In this document: positions 9,455 to 17,616 of the stretch, in pieces
Layout: the number at the start of each line of letters is the position of its first letter
Numbering within the stretch: the first letter of the stretch is position 1
Assembly (NCBI RefSeq): GCF_006159205.1
Contig: NZ_CP040812.1
Location: forward strand, 2,294,001 to 2,358,000
Source: Antarcticibacterium flavum
GTDB taxonomy: Bacteria; Bacteroidota; Bacteroidia; Flavobacteriales; Flavobacteriaceae
Length of the DNA stretch: 64,000 nucleotides
Reading direction: 5' to 3'
Position numbers and translations under genes: made by a program
Notes under the pieces: model-generated
Told to the model about the DNA's origin: nothing
Database searches by the model: none
What the model saw: the letters and a program-made list of their open reading frames with translations, nothing else

Positions 9455-10909
9455 ATGAGCCCTTTTCTGGTATTTGGAGTTATTATAGCCTATTTTGCCC
9501 TGTTACTGGTAATAAGTTACTTCACTTCAAGAAAAGCAGATAACAATACCTTTTTTACTGCCAATAAGCAGTCACCCTGGTTCCTGGTGGCTTTTGGAAT
9601 GGTGGGTGCAACCCTCTCCGGGGTAACCTTTATCTCAGTTCCCGGGGAAGTGGGAAACACCAATTGGACCTATTTGCAGTTCGTGATGGGAAATATGGTG
9701 GGCTATGCAGTTATCGCGCTGGTGCTCATCCCTTTATTTTACAGGCTTAAGCTGGTTTCCATATATGAATATTTGCGGGACAGGTTTGGACAAAACTCCT
9801 ATTTATCTGGCGCATCTTTTTTCCTTATCTCTCAAACCATTGGAGCCTCCTTCAGGTTATTTCTTGCAGCCCTTGTCCTGCAACTGGCATTCTTTGACTC
9901 GTTTGGAATTCCATTTTATGTAACTGTCCTCACCACAATTTCATTGATTTGGCTTTACACCTTCAGGGGTGGGATCAAGACTATTGTATGGACAGATACT
10001 CTTCAAACTACCTTTCTTTTGCTTGCGGTGGTAGTAAGTATTATAATGATCATTGACCACCTCGACTTAAATATATCCCAGGTCTTTACTGTTGTTACTG
10101 AAAGTGAAATGTCTACCATTTTTGAATGGGACTGGAGATCTGGTCAAAATTTCTTTAAGACTTTCCTGGCAGGAATCTTTATTACCATTGCAATGAATGG
10201 TCTTGACCAGAATATCATGCAAAAGAACCTTACCATTAGCAATACGGCCGATGCACAAAAGAATATTCTTTGGTTCTCTATCACCTTTTTTATTGCAACT
10301 GTCCTGTTCCTTGCCCTGGGAGTTCTTTTATATCAATATGCCCTGGCACAGGGAATTGGGATCCCGGCAAGGACAGATGAGCTTTATCCTATGCTGGCAC
10401 TTAACCATTTTGGAATGCTGGCGGGAATCGTTTTCCTGTTAGGTATTATTGCGGCAGCATTCTCCAGTGCCGACTCTGCTCTCACTTCTCTTACCACCTC
10501 CTTTTGTGTAGATATTTTGAATATAAAAAAGCACGAAGTAAAAAACCAGAACAGGACAAGGATGCTGGTGCATATAGGATTTACCATCTTGATGTTTTGT
10601 GTTATAATTATTTTTAACAGCCTCAATGACAGCAGTGTGGTAAGTGCGGTATTTAAAGTTGCGGGATTTACTTATGGGCCATTGCTGGGATTATTTGCCT
10701 TTGGACTGCTTTCCAAAAGGCCGGTGTATGATAAATATGTCCCCCTGGTAGTTATTTTGTCACCAATCATATCTGTGATCCTGGATTACAATTCTGCCGC
10801 CTGGTTCAATGGTTATATCTTCGGATTTGAAATTTTAATAGTAAATGCCGCCATAACCTGCCTGGGGTTATATCTTTTAAAAGGTAAACAACCCGTAAAA
10901 GAAGTGTAG
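9455..10909 (+). CDS. Sodium:solute symporter (SSS family)
   Basis: Inner-membrane Na+-coupled transporter of 484 residues with about 13 hydrophobic segments across its length. Family marks include the early TM2 region FGMVGATLSGVTFISVPGEV, RLKLVSIYEYLRDRFG, TFRGGIKTIVWTDTLQT and the TM8 segment AAAFSSADSALTSLTTSF. It starts 7 bp after the glycan hydrolase gene, so the two are almost surely co-transcribed. In muropeptide recycling the usual importer is AmpG; here an SSS carrier takes that place in the gene order, so it may import an amino sugar, anhydro-sugar or short peptide. The sequence cannot decide the substrate; SSS carriers handle sugars, amino acids, sialic acid and more. A weak AT hairpin follows the stop codon. 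Confidence 0.93.
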   Translation: MSPFLVFGVIIAYFALLLVISYFTSRKADNNTFFTANKQSPWFLVAFGMVGATLSGVTFISVPGEVGNTNWTYLQFVMGNMVGYAVIALVLIPLFYRLKLVSIYEYLRDRFGQNSYLSGASFFLISQTIGASFRLFLAALVLQLAFFDSFGIPFYVTVLTTISLIWLYTFRGGIKTIVWTDTLQTTFLLLAVVVSIIMIIDHLDLNISQVFTVVTESEMSTIFEWDWRSGQNFFKTFLAGIFITIAMNGLDQNIMQKNLTISNTADAQKNILWFSITFFIATVLFLALGVLLYQYALAQGIGIPARTDELYPMLALNHFGMLAGIVFLLGIIAAAFSSADSALTSLTTSFCVDILNIKKHEVKNQNRTRMLVHIGFTILMFCVIIIFNSLNDSSVVSAVFKVAGFTYGPLLGLFAFGLLSKRPVYDKYVPLVVILSPIISVILDYNSAAWFNGYIFGFEILIVNAAITCLGLYLLKGKQPVKEV

Positions 10910-10930
10910 ATAATTTCTTCCAGAAATTAT
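10910..10930 (+). terminator. AT-rich hairpin after the symporter gene
   Basis: A perfect 9-bp inverted repeat (10910-10918 with 10922-10930, loop TCC) starts right at the stop codon. It is AT-rich and lacks a U-run, so termination would be weak and read-through into the epimerase gene is likely. Confidence 0.35.
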
Positions 10931-11151
10931 TTGCGGAATAACATTCGGAAATGTAAGTAACCTGCCGAAAAATTGAGTGCAATTTTTAAACCTGGCAGTG
11001 TTTAAGAGATCAGTTTTCGGAGGAGGTTAGCGAATAATTTAGTGCTGGTCCGGTTTATGCAGTTTGTAATCTGAAGAATTTATGTTTCCCAAATCTGTAG
11101 GGAATTGCTAAATTGGAAATCATTTCCGAAGAATTTGAAGCCGAATAGAAA

Positions 11152-12189
11152 ATGGAACTGAAGACCTATAAATACAAATTAGAATTAAAGAATACCTTCC
11201 GCATAAGTCATACTGCAAGGGATTTTCAGGAAACTCTTATCGTTGCACTTTCAGATGGTGGTTTTACGGGTTATGGCGAAGCCGCAGCTACTTCTTATTA
11301 CGGGGTTGATGTGGAAAGTATGAGTGCCTCAATAAAGGCCATTGAACCTCTTATTGCCGAAAATATTCATAAAACTCCCGAAGAACTGTGGGAGATCACC
11401 AATAAGCATTTTAAAGGCAATTCCTTTGCCCAATGTGCGCTTGATATCGCAATGCACGACCTGTACGGGAAAAGGAATGGAAAGCCTTTATATGAGCTGT
11501 GGGGCCTGGAATTAAAGGATCTCCCGCTTTCCAATTATACCATTGGCATTGATACGCTTGAGGTAATGGTCCAAAAGATAAAGGAATTTCCCTGGCCACT
11601 CTACAAAATTAAATTGGGCACAGAGGAAGATGTGAAGATCATACGGGAACTTAGAAAACATACAGATGCAATTTTTCGGGTGGATGCCAATTGCGCCTGG
11701 ACGGCAGATCAAACCATCGAATACGCACCCATTATGAAGGAACTGGGGGTGGAATTCCTCGAGCAGCCCTTGCCGGCCGGGGATATGGAAGGAATGCAAA
11801 AAGTCTATAAGGAATCTGTCCTGCCGGTAATTGCCGATGAAAGCTGTATCACAGAAGCTGACGTGAGCAAATGTGCAGGATATTTTCACGGGGTGAATGT
11901 AAAGCTGACTAAATGCGGCGGATTAACCCCCGCAAGAAGAATGATCGCGGAGGCAAGGAAACTGGGAATGAAAGTGATGGTAGGTTGTATGACAGAATCT
12001 ACTGTGGGAATTTCTGCAATTGGCCAATTACTACCGTTGCTTGACTACGTGGATATGGATGGCGGCTTGCTTATCAAAAATGATATTGCAGAGGGTGTAA
12101 AGGTCTCTGATGGAAAAACACATTTCCCAAACCGAAACGGGACCGGCGCAAAATTGATTATTTTTACTGAAGAATTAAAGAATGAATAA
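11152..12189 (+). CDS. L-Ala-D/L-Glu epimerase (enolase-superfamily dipeptide epimerase)
   Basis: Cytoplasmic epimerase of 345 residues from the muconate-lactonising subgroup of the enolase superfamily. It converts L-Ala-D-Glu from peptidoglycan to L-Ala-L-Glu so that it can be hydrolysed. The catalytic set is present: the KxK motif in LYKIKLG (about K152 and K154), metal ligands in FRVDANCAW (about D178), LEQPLP and ADES, the second-side lysine in VNVKLTKCGG, and the DMDGG ending typical of this group. It sits 242 bp after the symporter and overlaps the NlpC/P60 gene by 8 bp, the same pairing as ykfB-ykfC in Bacillus, which strongly supports the dipeptide role. Confidence in the specific substrate rests on this pairing. 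Confidence 0.9.
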   Translation: MELKTYKYKLELKNTFRISHTARDFQETLIVALSDGGFTGYGEAAATSYYGVDVESMSASIKAIEPLIAENIHKTPEELWEITNKHFKGNSFAQCALDIAMHDLYGKRNGKPLYELWGLELKDLPLSNYTIGIDTLEVMVQKIKEFPWPLYKIKLGTEEDVKIIRELRKHTDAIFRVDANCAWTADQTIEYAPIMKELGVEFLEQPLPAGDMEGMQKVYKESVLPVIADESCITEADVSKCAGYFHGVNVKLTKCGGLTPARRMIAEARKLGMKVMVGCMTESTVGISAIGQLLPLLDYVDMDGGLLIKNDIAEGVKVSDGKTHFPNRNGTGAKLIIFTEELKNE

Positions 12190-13432
12190 AATGAACAGAG
12201 CAGGAATTTTTAAGATCGGGGCCCTTAGCCTTGTTTTAATGGCAGGAGGCTGTAAAACCTCTGAATTAAACTCATCTGGTACCCCTGAAACCACTCAGGC
12301 TACACCTGTGAATGAATCTGAACAACATATTAAAGCCGTAAAGAATGAATATGCACCAGATGGAAGAGTGGCATTATTTGACGTGGAATCTTATAATAAA
12401 AATGGAAGATATATTTTAAAAGGAGAGTCCAACCTTCCGGAGGCCGTGAGTGCTTTAAAACAAAAACTTCAGTCTCAGAATATTGCGTTTACAGACAGTA
12501 TCAAGATGCTTCCTTCCGCAGAAATGGAGGGTAATACAGAGGGGGTGATAAAAATATCTGTGGCCAACTTAAGGTCCAAACCCTCGCATTCTTCAGAATT
12601 AGTGACACAGGCAATTCTTGGAACTCCTGTGAAGGTTTACAAGAAAGACGGCGGCTGGTATTATATCCAAACCCCGGAAGGTTATCTTGCCTGGGTGGAT
12701 TATGGTGGAGTTAATCCGTTTACAAAAAATGATCTTGCAACCTGGAAGGCGGCAGATAAAGTGATCTACTTAAAAACATACGGTTTCGCCTATGAAGGTG
12801 CAAGTGCAGATTCCCAGGTAGTAAGTGATCTTGTAGCCGGAAACATCCTTGAGATCCTGGGAGAGGAGAATGGATTTTATAAAGTAAAATATCCTCATGG
12901 CAAACAAGGTTATGTAGAAAAAAACCACGCTCAACCTTACGAACAGTGGCTTGCAGGTTTACAGCCTACAGGAGAGACCTTAATTGAGACCTCAAAAGCT
13001 TTTATGGGAATCCCTTACCTGTGGGGAGGAACTTCAGCCAAGGGAGTGGATTGCAGTGGTTATACAAAAACTATTTTCTTCCTTAACGGGATCATCCTTC
13101 CGCGTGATGCTTCCCAGCAAATACATACAGGAGTAGAGGTGGATTCTACAAGAAATTTCAAAAACCTTATTCCCGGGGATCTATTATTCTTCGGAAGGAA
13201 AGCCACGGCAACTTCCCCGGAAAGAGTGATCCACGTGGGGATGTGGATTGGGGACAATAAATTCATCCACGCGATGGGAGATGTGCATATAAGCAACATG
13301 GATCCCAATGCCGAAGATTTTGACGAATACAATTACAATAGATACCTAAGGACCAAGAGGGTGCTGGGGGAGGAAGATGAGAAGCTCATCCAGTTAACAC
13401 AAAGTGATCTTTTCCTGAAAAAAACAGAATAG
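12182..13432 (+). CDS. NlpC/P60 endopeptidase with bacterial SH3 domains (YkfC-like)
   Basis: Lipoprotein cysteine peptidase of 416 residues, expected to cut the gamma-D-Glu to diamino-acid bond of stem peptides. It has a lipoprotein signal (SLVLMAGGCK), two SH3b domains (about 120-175 and 195-260, with VANLRSKPSHSSELV and LGEENGFYKVKYP) and the NlpC/P60 domain (about 265-400) with GVDCSGY (about Cys291) and HVGMWIGDNKFIHA supplying the histidines. The layout SH3-SH3-NlpC/P60 matches YkfC. It overlaps the epimerase gene by 8 bp, so the two are translationally coupled: the peptidase releases L-Ala-D-Glu and the epimerase processes it, though the peptidase here is predicted to act outside the cytoplasm. 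A good terminator follows. Confidence 0.93.
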   Translation: MNKMNRAGIFKIGALSLVLMAGGCKTSELNSSGTPETTQATPVNESEQHIKAVKNEYAPDGRVALFDVESYNKNGRYILKGESNLPEAVSALKQKLQSQNIAFTDSIKMLPSAEMEGNTEGVIKISVANLRSKPSHSSELVTQAILGTPVKVYKKDGGWYYIQTPEGYLAWVDYGGVNPFTKNDLATWKAADKVIYLKTYGFAYEGASADSQVVSDLVAGNILEILGEENGFYKVKYPHGKQGYVEKNHAQPYEQWLAGLQPTGETLIETSKAFMGIPYLWGGTSAKGVDCSGYTKTIFFLNGIILPRDASQQIHTGVEVDSTRNFKNLIPGDLLFFGRKATATSPERVIHVGMWIGDNKFIHAMGDVHISNMDPNAEDFDEYNYNRYLRTKRVLGEEDEKLIQLTQSDLFLKKTE

Positions 13433-13461
13433 AAATCCTGTCAATTAGAAGAGAAAGTGAA

Positions 13462-13503
13462 CAGAGGGAGTAGATAGCTCATCTATTCCCTCTGTTTATT
13501 TTT
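13462..13503 (+). terminator. Rho-independent terminator of the GHL10-symporter-epimerase-NlpC operon
   Basis: A 12-bp stem with one G-U pair (13462-13473 with 13483-13494) is followed by TTTATTTTT. It lies between convergent genes and ends the plus-strand run. Confidence 0.8.
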
Positions 13504-13558
13504 AAAGTTGTCTTCCGGGATTTCATTTCCTTCTCCACTTTCCTGATAGGAGAGGGCT

Positions 13559-14491
13559 CTACATATATTTCTTATAAAGATTATTCAGGATCTTCAGGTC
13601 CCGTGCAGTTAAATCAGAATTTACCTCTGTTTGTATAAAGTGGAGTTTAAAAGATTGGATGGCGGCTTCAAGGTTACTGGTATCATATCCAATAATGCGC
13701 AGGGCAATTTCGGGATCTACATCTATAAACTGTGATTGCAGACTGTCCTCCACAGCCTCAACCAATGTAGTGCCATTTTTTGAATCAGGATTCCATCTTC
13801 TCACTGCAGGTCTGCCATCGATAACTACTACGGGTTCTTCCTCATCAAGGTCATCATACCAAAGGCCAAATCCCTCCTTAGCTAATAATTCCCACGGGAA
13901 GGTGGGATTGGGATCAACCTTACGTCCCGGCGCGATATCTGAATGTCCAATGAAATTGGCGGTAGGGATCTTATGCTTTTCCTTAAGTACTTGCAGCAGT
14001 TCCAGAAGGCTGTTCAGCATTGCCGGGGTAAATTCTTCAAAGCCGTTGTTATCCAGTTCTATGCCGATGGAAGAGGAGTTAAGATCGGTGACATTTCCCC
14101 ATTTACCTACCCCTGCGTGCCAGGCGCGGTAATGATCATTGAGCATTTGGTATATATCTCCATCCCTGCTTATCACATAATGGGAACTTACCTGGGTGCG
14201 GCGCAGTGTAAAAGTGTACAGGGTTTGGGCAACAGAATCCTGCTCTGTGTGATGGATAATAACAAAATTTGGTTTTCGCAGATTGAAGTTTGTAGTACCT
14301 ACCCAATCTTCAGCGTGCTTTAAGCCCGCCTCTGCAGGAGTTCGATCAGGAGGAAAAGTATTTAATTGCCGGGTGAGTTGCCGGGATTGATCCTGGTGCT
14401 GTTTATTGGTAGTTGCATAGGGGTTACTTCCGCAAGAAATTGCAGTGTGAATGAGTAAAACCAGTGTAAGGAACCGTGCAATCTTTATCAT
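13559..14491 (-). CDS. N-acetylmuramoyl-L-alanine amidase, lipoprotein (AmpD/AmiD-like)
   Basis: Zinc amidase that cuts between MurNAc and L-Ala. The Amidase_2 domain has the zinc histidine in FVIIHHTEQDS, the substrate loop SSHYVISRDGDIYQM, HAGVGKWGN, SIGIELDNNG and the second histidine plus catalytic region in FIGHSDIAPGRKVDP. I choose the ATG at 14491, which gives a lipoprotein signal ending in SCGS and about 310 residues; the open frame extends to 14533 but would overlap the kinase gene and bury the signal. The C-terminal ~110 residues after PWELLAKEG carry a peptidoglycan-binding-like helical part. It is the last gene of the NagB-kinase-amidase operon, 10 bp after the kinase stop. As an envelope lipoprotein it resembles AmiD more than cytoplasmic AmpD. 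Confidence 0.9.
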   Translation of the reverse strand: MIKIARFLTLVLLIHTAISCGSNPYATTNKQHQDQSRQLTRQLNTFPPDRTPAEAGLKHAEDWVGTTNFNLRKPNFVIIHHTEQDSVAQTLYTFTLRRTQVSSHYVISRDGDIYQMLNDHYRAWHAGVGKWGNVTDLNSSSIGIELDNNGFEEFTPAMLNSLLELLQVLKEKHKIPTANFIGHSDIAPGRKVDPNPTFPWELLAKEGFGLWYDDLDEEEPVVVIDGRPAVRRWNPDSKNGTTLVEAVEDSLQSQFIDVDPEIALRIIGYDTSNLEAAIQSFKLHFIQTEVNSDLTARDLKILNNLYKKYM

Positions 14492-14501
14492 AAGTATAAT
14501 G

Positions 14502-15341
14502 TTAATCTTCAAAGCATAATGCTGCCGCACCAAGTATACCAGGATGATGCAAATTAGAATTTATCAGCTTAAAATTTTCCAATTGTTTTTGATAAGCAAA
14601 GGATTTAAGGCTGTCATTAACAGGATTGATAAAGTAAGGAAAGGCGTTACTTATTGCCCCTTCCAAAATAACAGCCTCCGGGGAGAAAAGGTAAAGAATG
14701 CTCTTTATTGCCTCTCCTAAATGCCGGCCGTATTCAGTAAAGGCCTCAATACCTGTTTTTTCTCCTTTTGCAGCTAGACGGAACAATTCCTCCCCGGTTG
14801 CATTATAATGAGAAGAAAAGAAGAAACTCCCGGTATAATCCTCAAGGATACCATCTTTATAAGGCAACATTCCCACCTCCCCGGCACCGCATAATACGCC
14901 ATTGTACAGGTGGCCATTAATAATGATGCCCATTCCAATTCCCGTCCCAAGGGACAAGCCTATAAAATTATTAAAATCCCTTCCCTGGCCGTAGATTTTT
15001 TCTCCCAGGGCAAAACAGTTTGCATCATTGTTAATAGTAACCGGCAATGCAAATCGATCTTCTATAATATCCTTTAAAGCTATCTTCTTCCAGGCGGGTA
15101 TATTTTGAACGTCGTAAACAATTCCTGTGACAGGATCTACTACTGCAGGTACACCTATTCCTATTTTTGTAGTATTTTCTGTAATAACAGCTTCAATACA
15201 GCGGTACAGGTCTTCAAGGGTTTTTTGAGAAGCGGCCGCCCTTTCAACCGCAATTGTAAATGTCCCATCTACGGCACCATTTTTCACCCTGCCGGTTTTT
15301 AATGAGGTCCCTCCAATATCCACTCCCAGCACTTCCTCCAT
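14502..15341 (-). CDS. ROK-family sugar kinase, probable amino-sugar kinase
   Basis: Cytoplasmic sugar kinase of 279 residues. ROK marks are the phosphate loop LGVDIGGTSLKTG, the catalytic Asp in TINNDANCFALGE and the second ATP loop SLGTGIGMGIIINGH. The usual ROK zinc motif (GHxxxxxxGxxCxCGxxGCxE) is absent: here the same place reads GAGEVGMLPYKDGILE without cysteines. The start codon overlaps the stop codon of the NagB fusion by one base (TAATG), so the two are coupled, and the kinase product (a GlcNAc-6-P or ManNAc-6-P type sugar) would feed the deacetylase-deaminase. GlcNAc or MurNAc are the most likely substrates from context; the sequence does not prove which. Confidence 0.85.
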   Translation of the reverse strand: MEEVLGVDIGGTSLKTGRVKNGAVDGTFTIAVERAAASQKTLEDLYRCIEAVITENTTKIGIGVPAVVDPVTGIVYDVQNIPAWKKIALKDIIEDRFALPVTINNDANCFALGEKIYGQGRDFNNFIGLSLGTGIGMGIIINGHLYNGVLCGAGEVGMLPYKDGILEDYTGSFFFSSHYNATGEELFRLAAKGEKTGIEAFTEYGRHLGEAIKSILYLFSPEAVILEGAISNAFPYFINPVNDSLKSFAYQKQLENFKLINSNLHHPGILGAAALCFED

Positions 15342-17275
15342 TACCTTACTTCGTCACTAAATTTCCACCTTACAAAAGCTTCCATAGCCTCGTAGTTTGC
15401 CAATCCTAATTTGTCATAGTTAACTGCAGTTTCCCTGTTCCTTTGTTCAGCCCTTACCCAAAACTCCCTTTCATCATCCCCGGGAAATACAGGGTGGTCT
15501 TTTTGCGACTGGTGCTGGAAAATAGCCTGCCGTTTCTTTTTTACTTCCATTGGAGAGAGAGGTACTGCCATTTCGATCTCATGGGTCTCAAATTCATTCC
15601 AGGCCCCTCTGTACATCCATAGCCAGCAATCTTTGGTCCACTCTTCGGTTTCCCTTAAACCTTCCAAAGCAGCAAGAATGATCCTGAAACAAACAATGTG
15701 AGTGCCATGGGGGTCATCAAAATCCCCGGCAGCGAAAACCTGGTGGGGCTTTATTTCCTGAAGCAAATCCATGGTAATTTCTATATCCTTTTCCTTAACA
15801 GGGTTGCGAACTGTCTTGCCGGTTTCGTAAAAAGGCAGGGCCATAAAATGGATATTGCTGTCATTAAGTCCGGCATATCTGGCTCCCGCATAGGCTTCAG
15901 TTTTTCTTATAAATGCCTTTACATCTCTAATTTCCGGAATGTCAATTTCATTTGGCTGCTTTTTACTTAAAAAAGAACGCATTTTTTCATAGGTGGACTC
16001 AAGTTCTTTCGTGTCCTTTCCAATACTCTTGTTAAAGTCTATAGCAAACTCCACATACCTTAAAACATCTGTATCCCAAACCGCAGTGTTTCCCGAGGTT
16101 TGATATGCTACATGAACATCGTGCCCCTGGTCTACCAGCCGTATGAAAGTACCTCCCATAGAAATTACATCATCATCCGGGTGTGGTGAGAATATAAGAG
16201 AACGTTTCCTTGCGGGTTCCGCCCGTTCGGGTCGCTGGGAATCATCGGCATTTGGTTTACCTCCGGGCCAGCCGGTTATACTGTGCTGCAGCTGGTTGAA
16301 GACATGTATATTGATGTCATAGGCCGGCCCCTGTTCTGTGGCCAGCTGGGCCATACCGTGATTGTTATAATCCTCATCTGTTAACTTAAGGATGGGTTTT
16401 CCTGTTTCAGAAGAAAGCCATATTACCGCTTTTTTGATCAGGGCTTTATTCCAGTCGCAATCCTTAACCAGCCAGGGAGTATCAAAGCGAGTAAGTTCTG
16501 ATGCTGCATCCTCATCCAATACAAATTTGACATTATCTGAAAGCTGCAGGTAGGTAGCCGGTACATTGCCGGAAATTTCCCCCTCTACAGCCTTTTTAAT
16601 AATTGAAGCTTTCTTCTTGCTCCAGGCCATAAGAATGATCTCCTTTGCCTTGAAGATGGTTCCAATTCCCATAGTAATAGCCTTGGTGGGTACATTTTCC
16701 TTTCCACCAAAATCCCTTGCAGCATCTCTGCGGGTAAGGTCATCAAGTGTTACCAGCCTTGTACCTGAATTTGGAGCAGAACCCGGTTCATTAAAGCCTA
16801 TATGGCCGGTCCTTCCTATTCCAAGTATCTGCAGGTCCAGGCCGCCCACTTCTTCAATTTTGTGCTCGTAAGAAAGACAGTATCCCGCTATCTCTTCTGC
16901 TGCCAAAGTACCATCGGGGATATGGATGTTCTTGCGGTCTATATCCACATGGTTAAAGAGTTGCTCATCCATGAACGCCACGTAGCTTTGTTTGGCATCT
17001 GGTTGCATTGGGTAGTATTCGTCCAGATTGAAGGTTATTACATTTTTAAAACTAAGTCCTTCCTCCTTATGCATTCTTACCAGTCTGGCATAGACTTCTA
17101 CAGGAGTTGCTCCTGTGGCGAGGCCCAGGACAGCATTCTCTCCTTTCTCCTGCTTCAATTTTATAATCGTCCCAATTTGCTGTGCAATCTCCTCTGCCGC
17201 CTCCTGCTGGTCTTTATAAACAGTGACCGGTAATCTTTCAAATCTTGTTTCTTCGAGCAGGTTTAATCTCGCCAT
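15341..17275 (-). CDS. nagB: Glucosamine-6-phosphate deaminase fused to a PIG-L deacetylase domain (copy 2)
   Basis: Two-domain protein of 644 residues, the same architecture as the copy at 5345-7267. The NagB domain (about 1-280) has LGLATGATPVEVYARL, NLDEYYPM and GRTGHIGFNEPGS with the catalytic Asp, His and Glu; the PIG-L domain (about 355-640) has FSPHPDDD and DPHGTH. It is first in a minus-strand operon with the ROK kinase and amidase, giving the order deaminase/deacetylase, kinase, amidase. This context points to use of sugars from peptidoglycan, while copy 1 sits with the SusCD system. Most residues match copy 1, with extra substitutions in surface segments. Both copies keep every catalytic motif I can recognise. 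Confidence 0.94.
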   Translation of the reverse strand: MARLNLLEETRFERLPVTVYKDQQEAAEEIAQQIGTIIKLKQEKGENAVLGLATGATPVEVYARLVRMHKEEGLSFKNVITFNLDEYYPMQPDAKQSYVAFMDEQLFNHVDIDRKNIHIPDGTLAAEEIAGYCLSYEHKIEEVGGLDLQILGIGRTGHIGFNEPGSAPNSGTRLVTLDDLTRRDAARDFGGKENVPTKAITMGIGTIFKAKEIILMAWSKKKASIIKKAVEGEISGNVPATYLQLSDNVKFVLDEDAASELTRFDTPWLVKDCDWNKALIKKAVIWLSSETGKPILKLTDEDYNNHGMAQLATEQGPAYDINIHVFNQLQHSITGWPGGKPNADDSQRPERAEPARKRSLIFSPHPDDDVISMGGTFIRLVDQGHDVHVAYQTSGNTAVWDTDVLRYVEFAIDFNKSIGKDTKELESTYEKMRSFLSKKQPNEIDIPEIRDVKAFIRKTEAYAGARYAGLNDSNIHFMALPFYETGKTVRNPVKEKDIEITMDLLQEIKPHQVFAAGDFDDPHGTHIVCFRIILAALEGLRETEEWTKDCWLWMYRGAWNEFETHEIEMAVPLSPMEVKKKRQAIFQHQSQKDHPVFPGDDEREFWVRAEQRNRETAVNYDKLGLANYEAMEAFVRWKFSDEVR

Positions 17276-17616
17276 AAGTTTACTGGTATTTTAAGTTCTC
17301 ATTGAATTTCAGGTCCTGGTTGAATTTAAAGGCACCATTTCACATCGGGTAAGCATTAACCAATGAACTTAAGAAATAAATTCTATAAAGCGATAATTTT
17401 AAACAATTTTTTCCTGATTTCTAAAAGACCCTGCATAGAAAAGTGTTGTAAGATTTTTATATTGAAACCCACATTTCAAAAAACTATATTTACGGAAAAT
17501 ACATGAACAACTAAGAAAGCCTCTTCCAATTTTTACCTCCGGGTAATGTGCTTCTTACTTATATAAAAAAGTTTAATTTTCTGCTGGAGAAAAAATGCTT
17601 CCAAACCCTCTTTACA
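17276..17616. other. Intergenic region between the divergent NagB and NagZ operons
   Basis: About 340 bp of AT-rich sequence between divergent genes, which must hold both promoters. I see no consensus TAnnTTTG box with proper spacing on either strand; the nearest match on the plus strand is a TATATTTA at about 17487. No small gene or RNA fold is evident. Confidence 0.3.
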
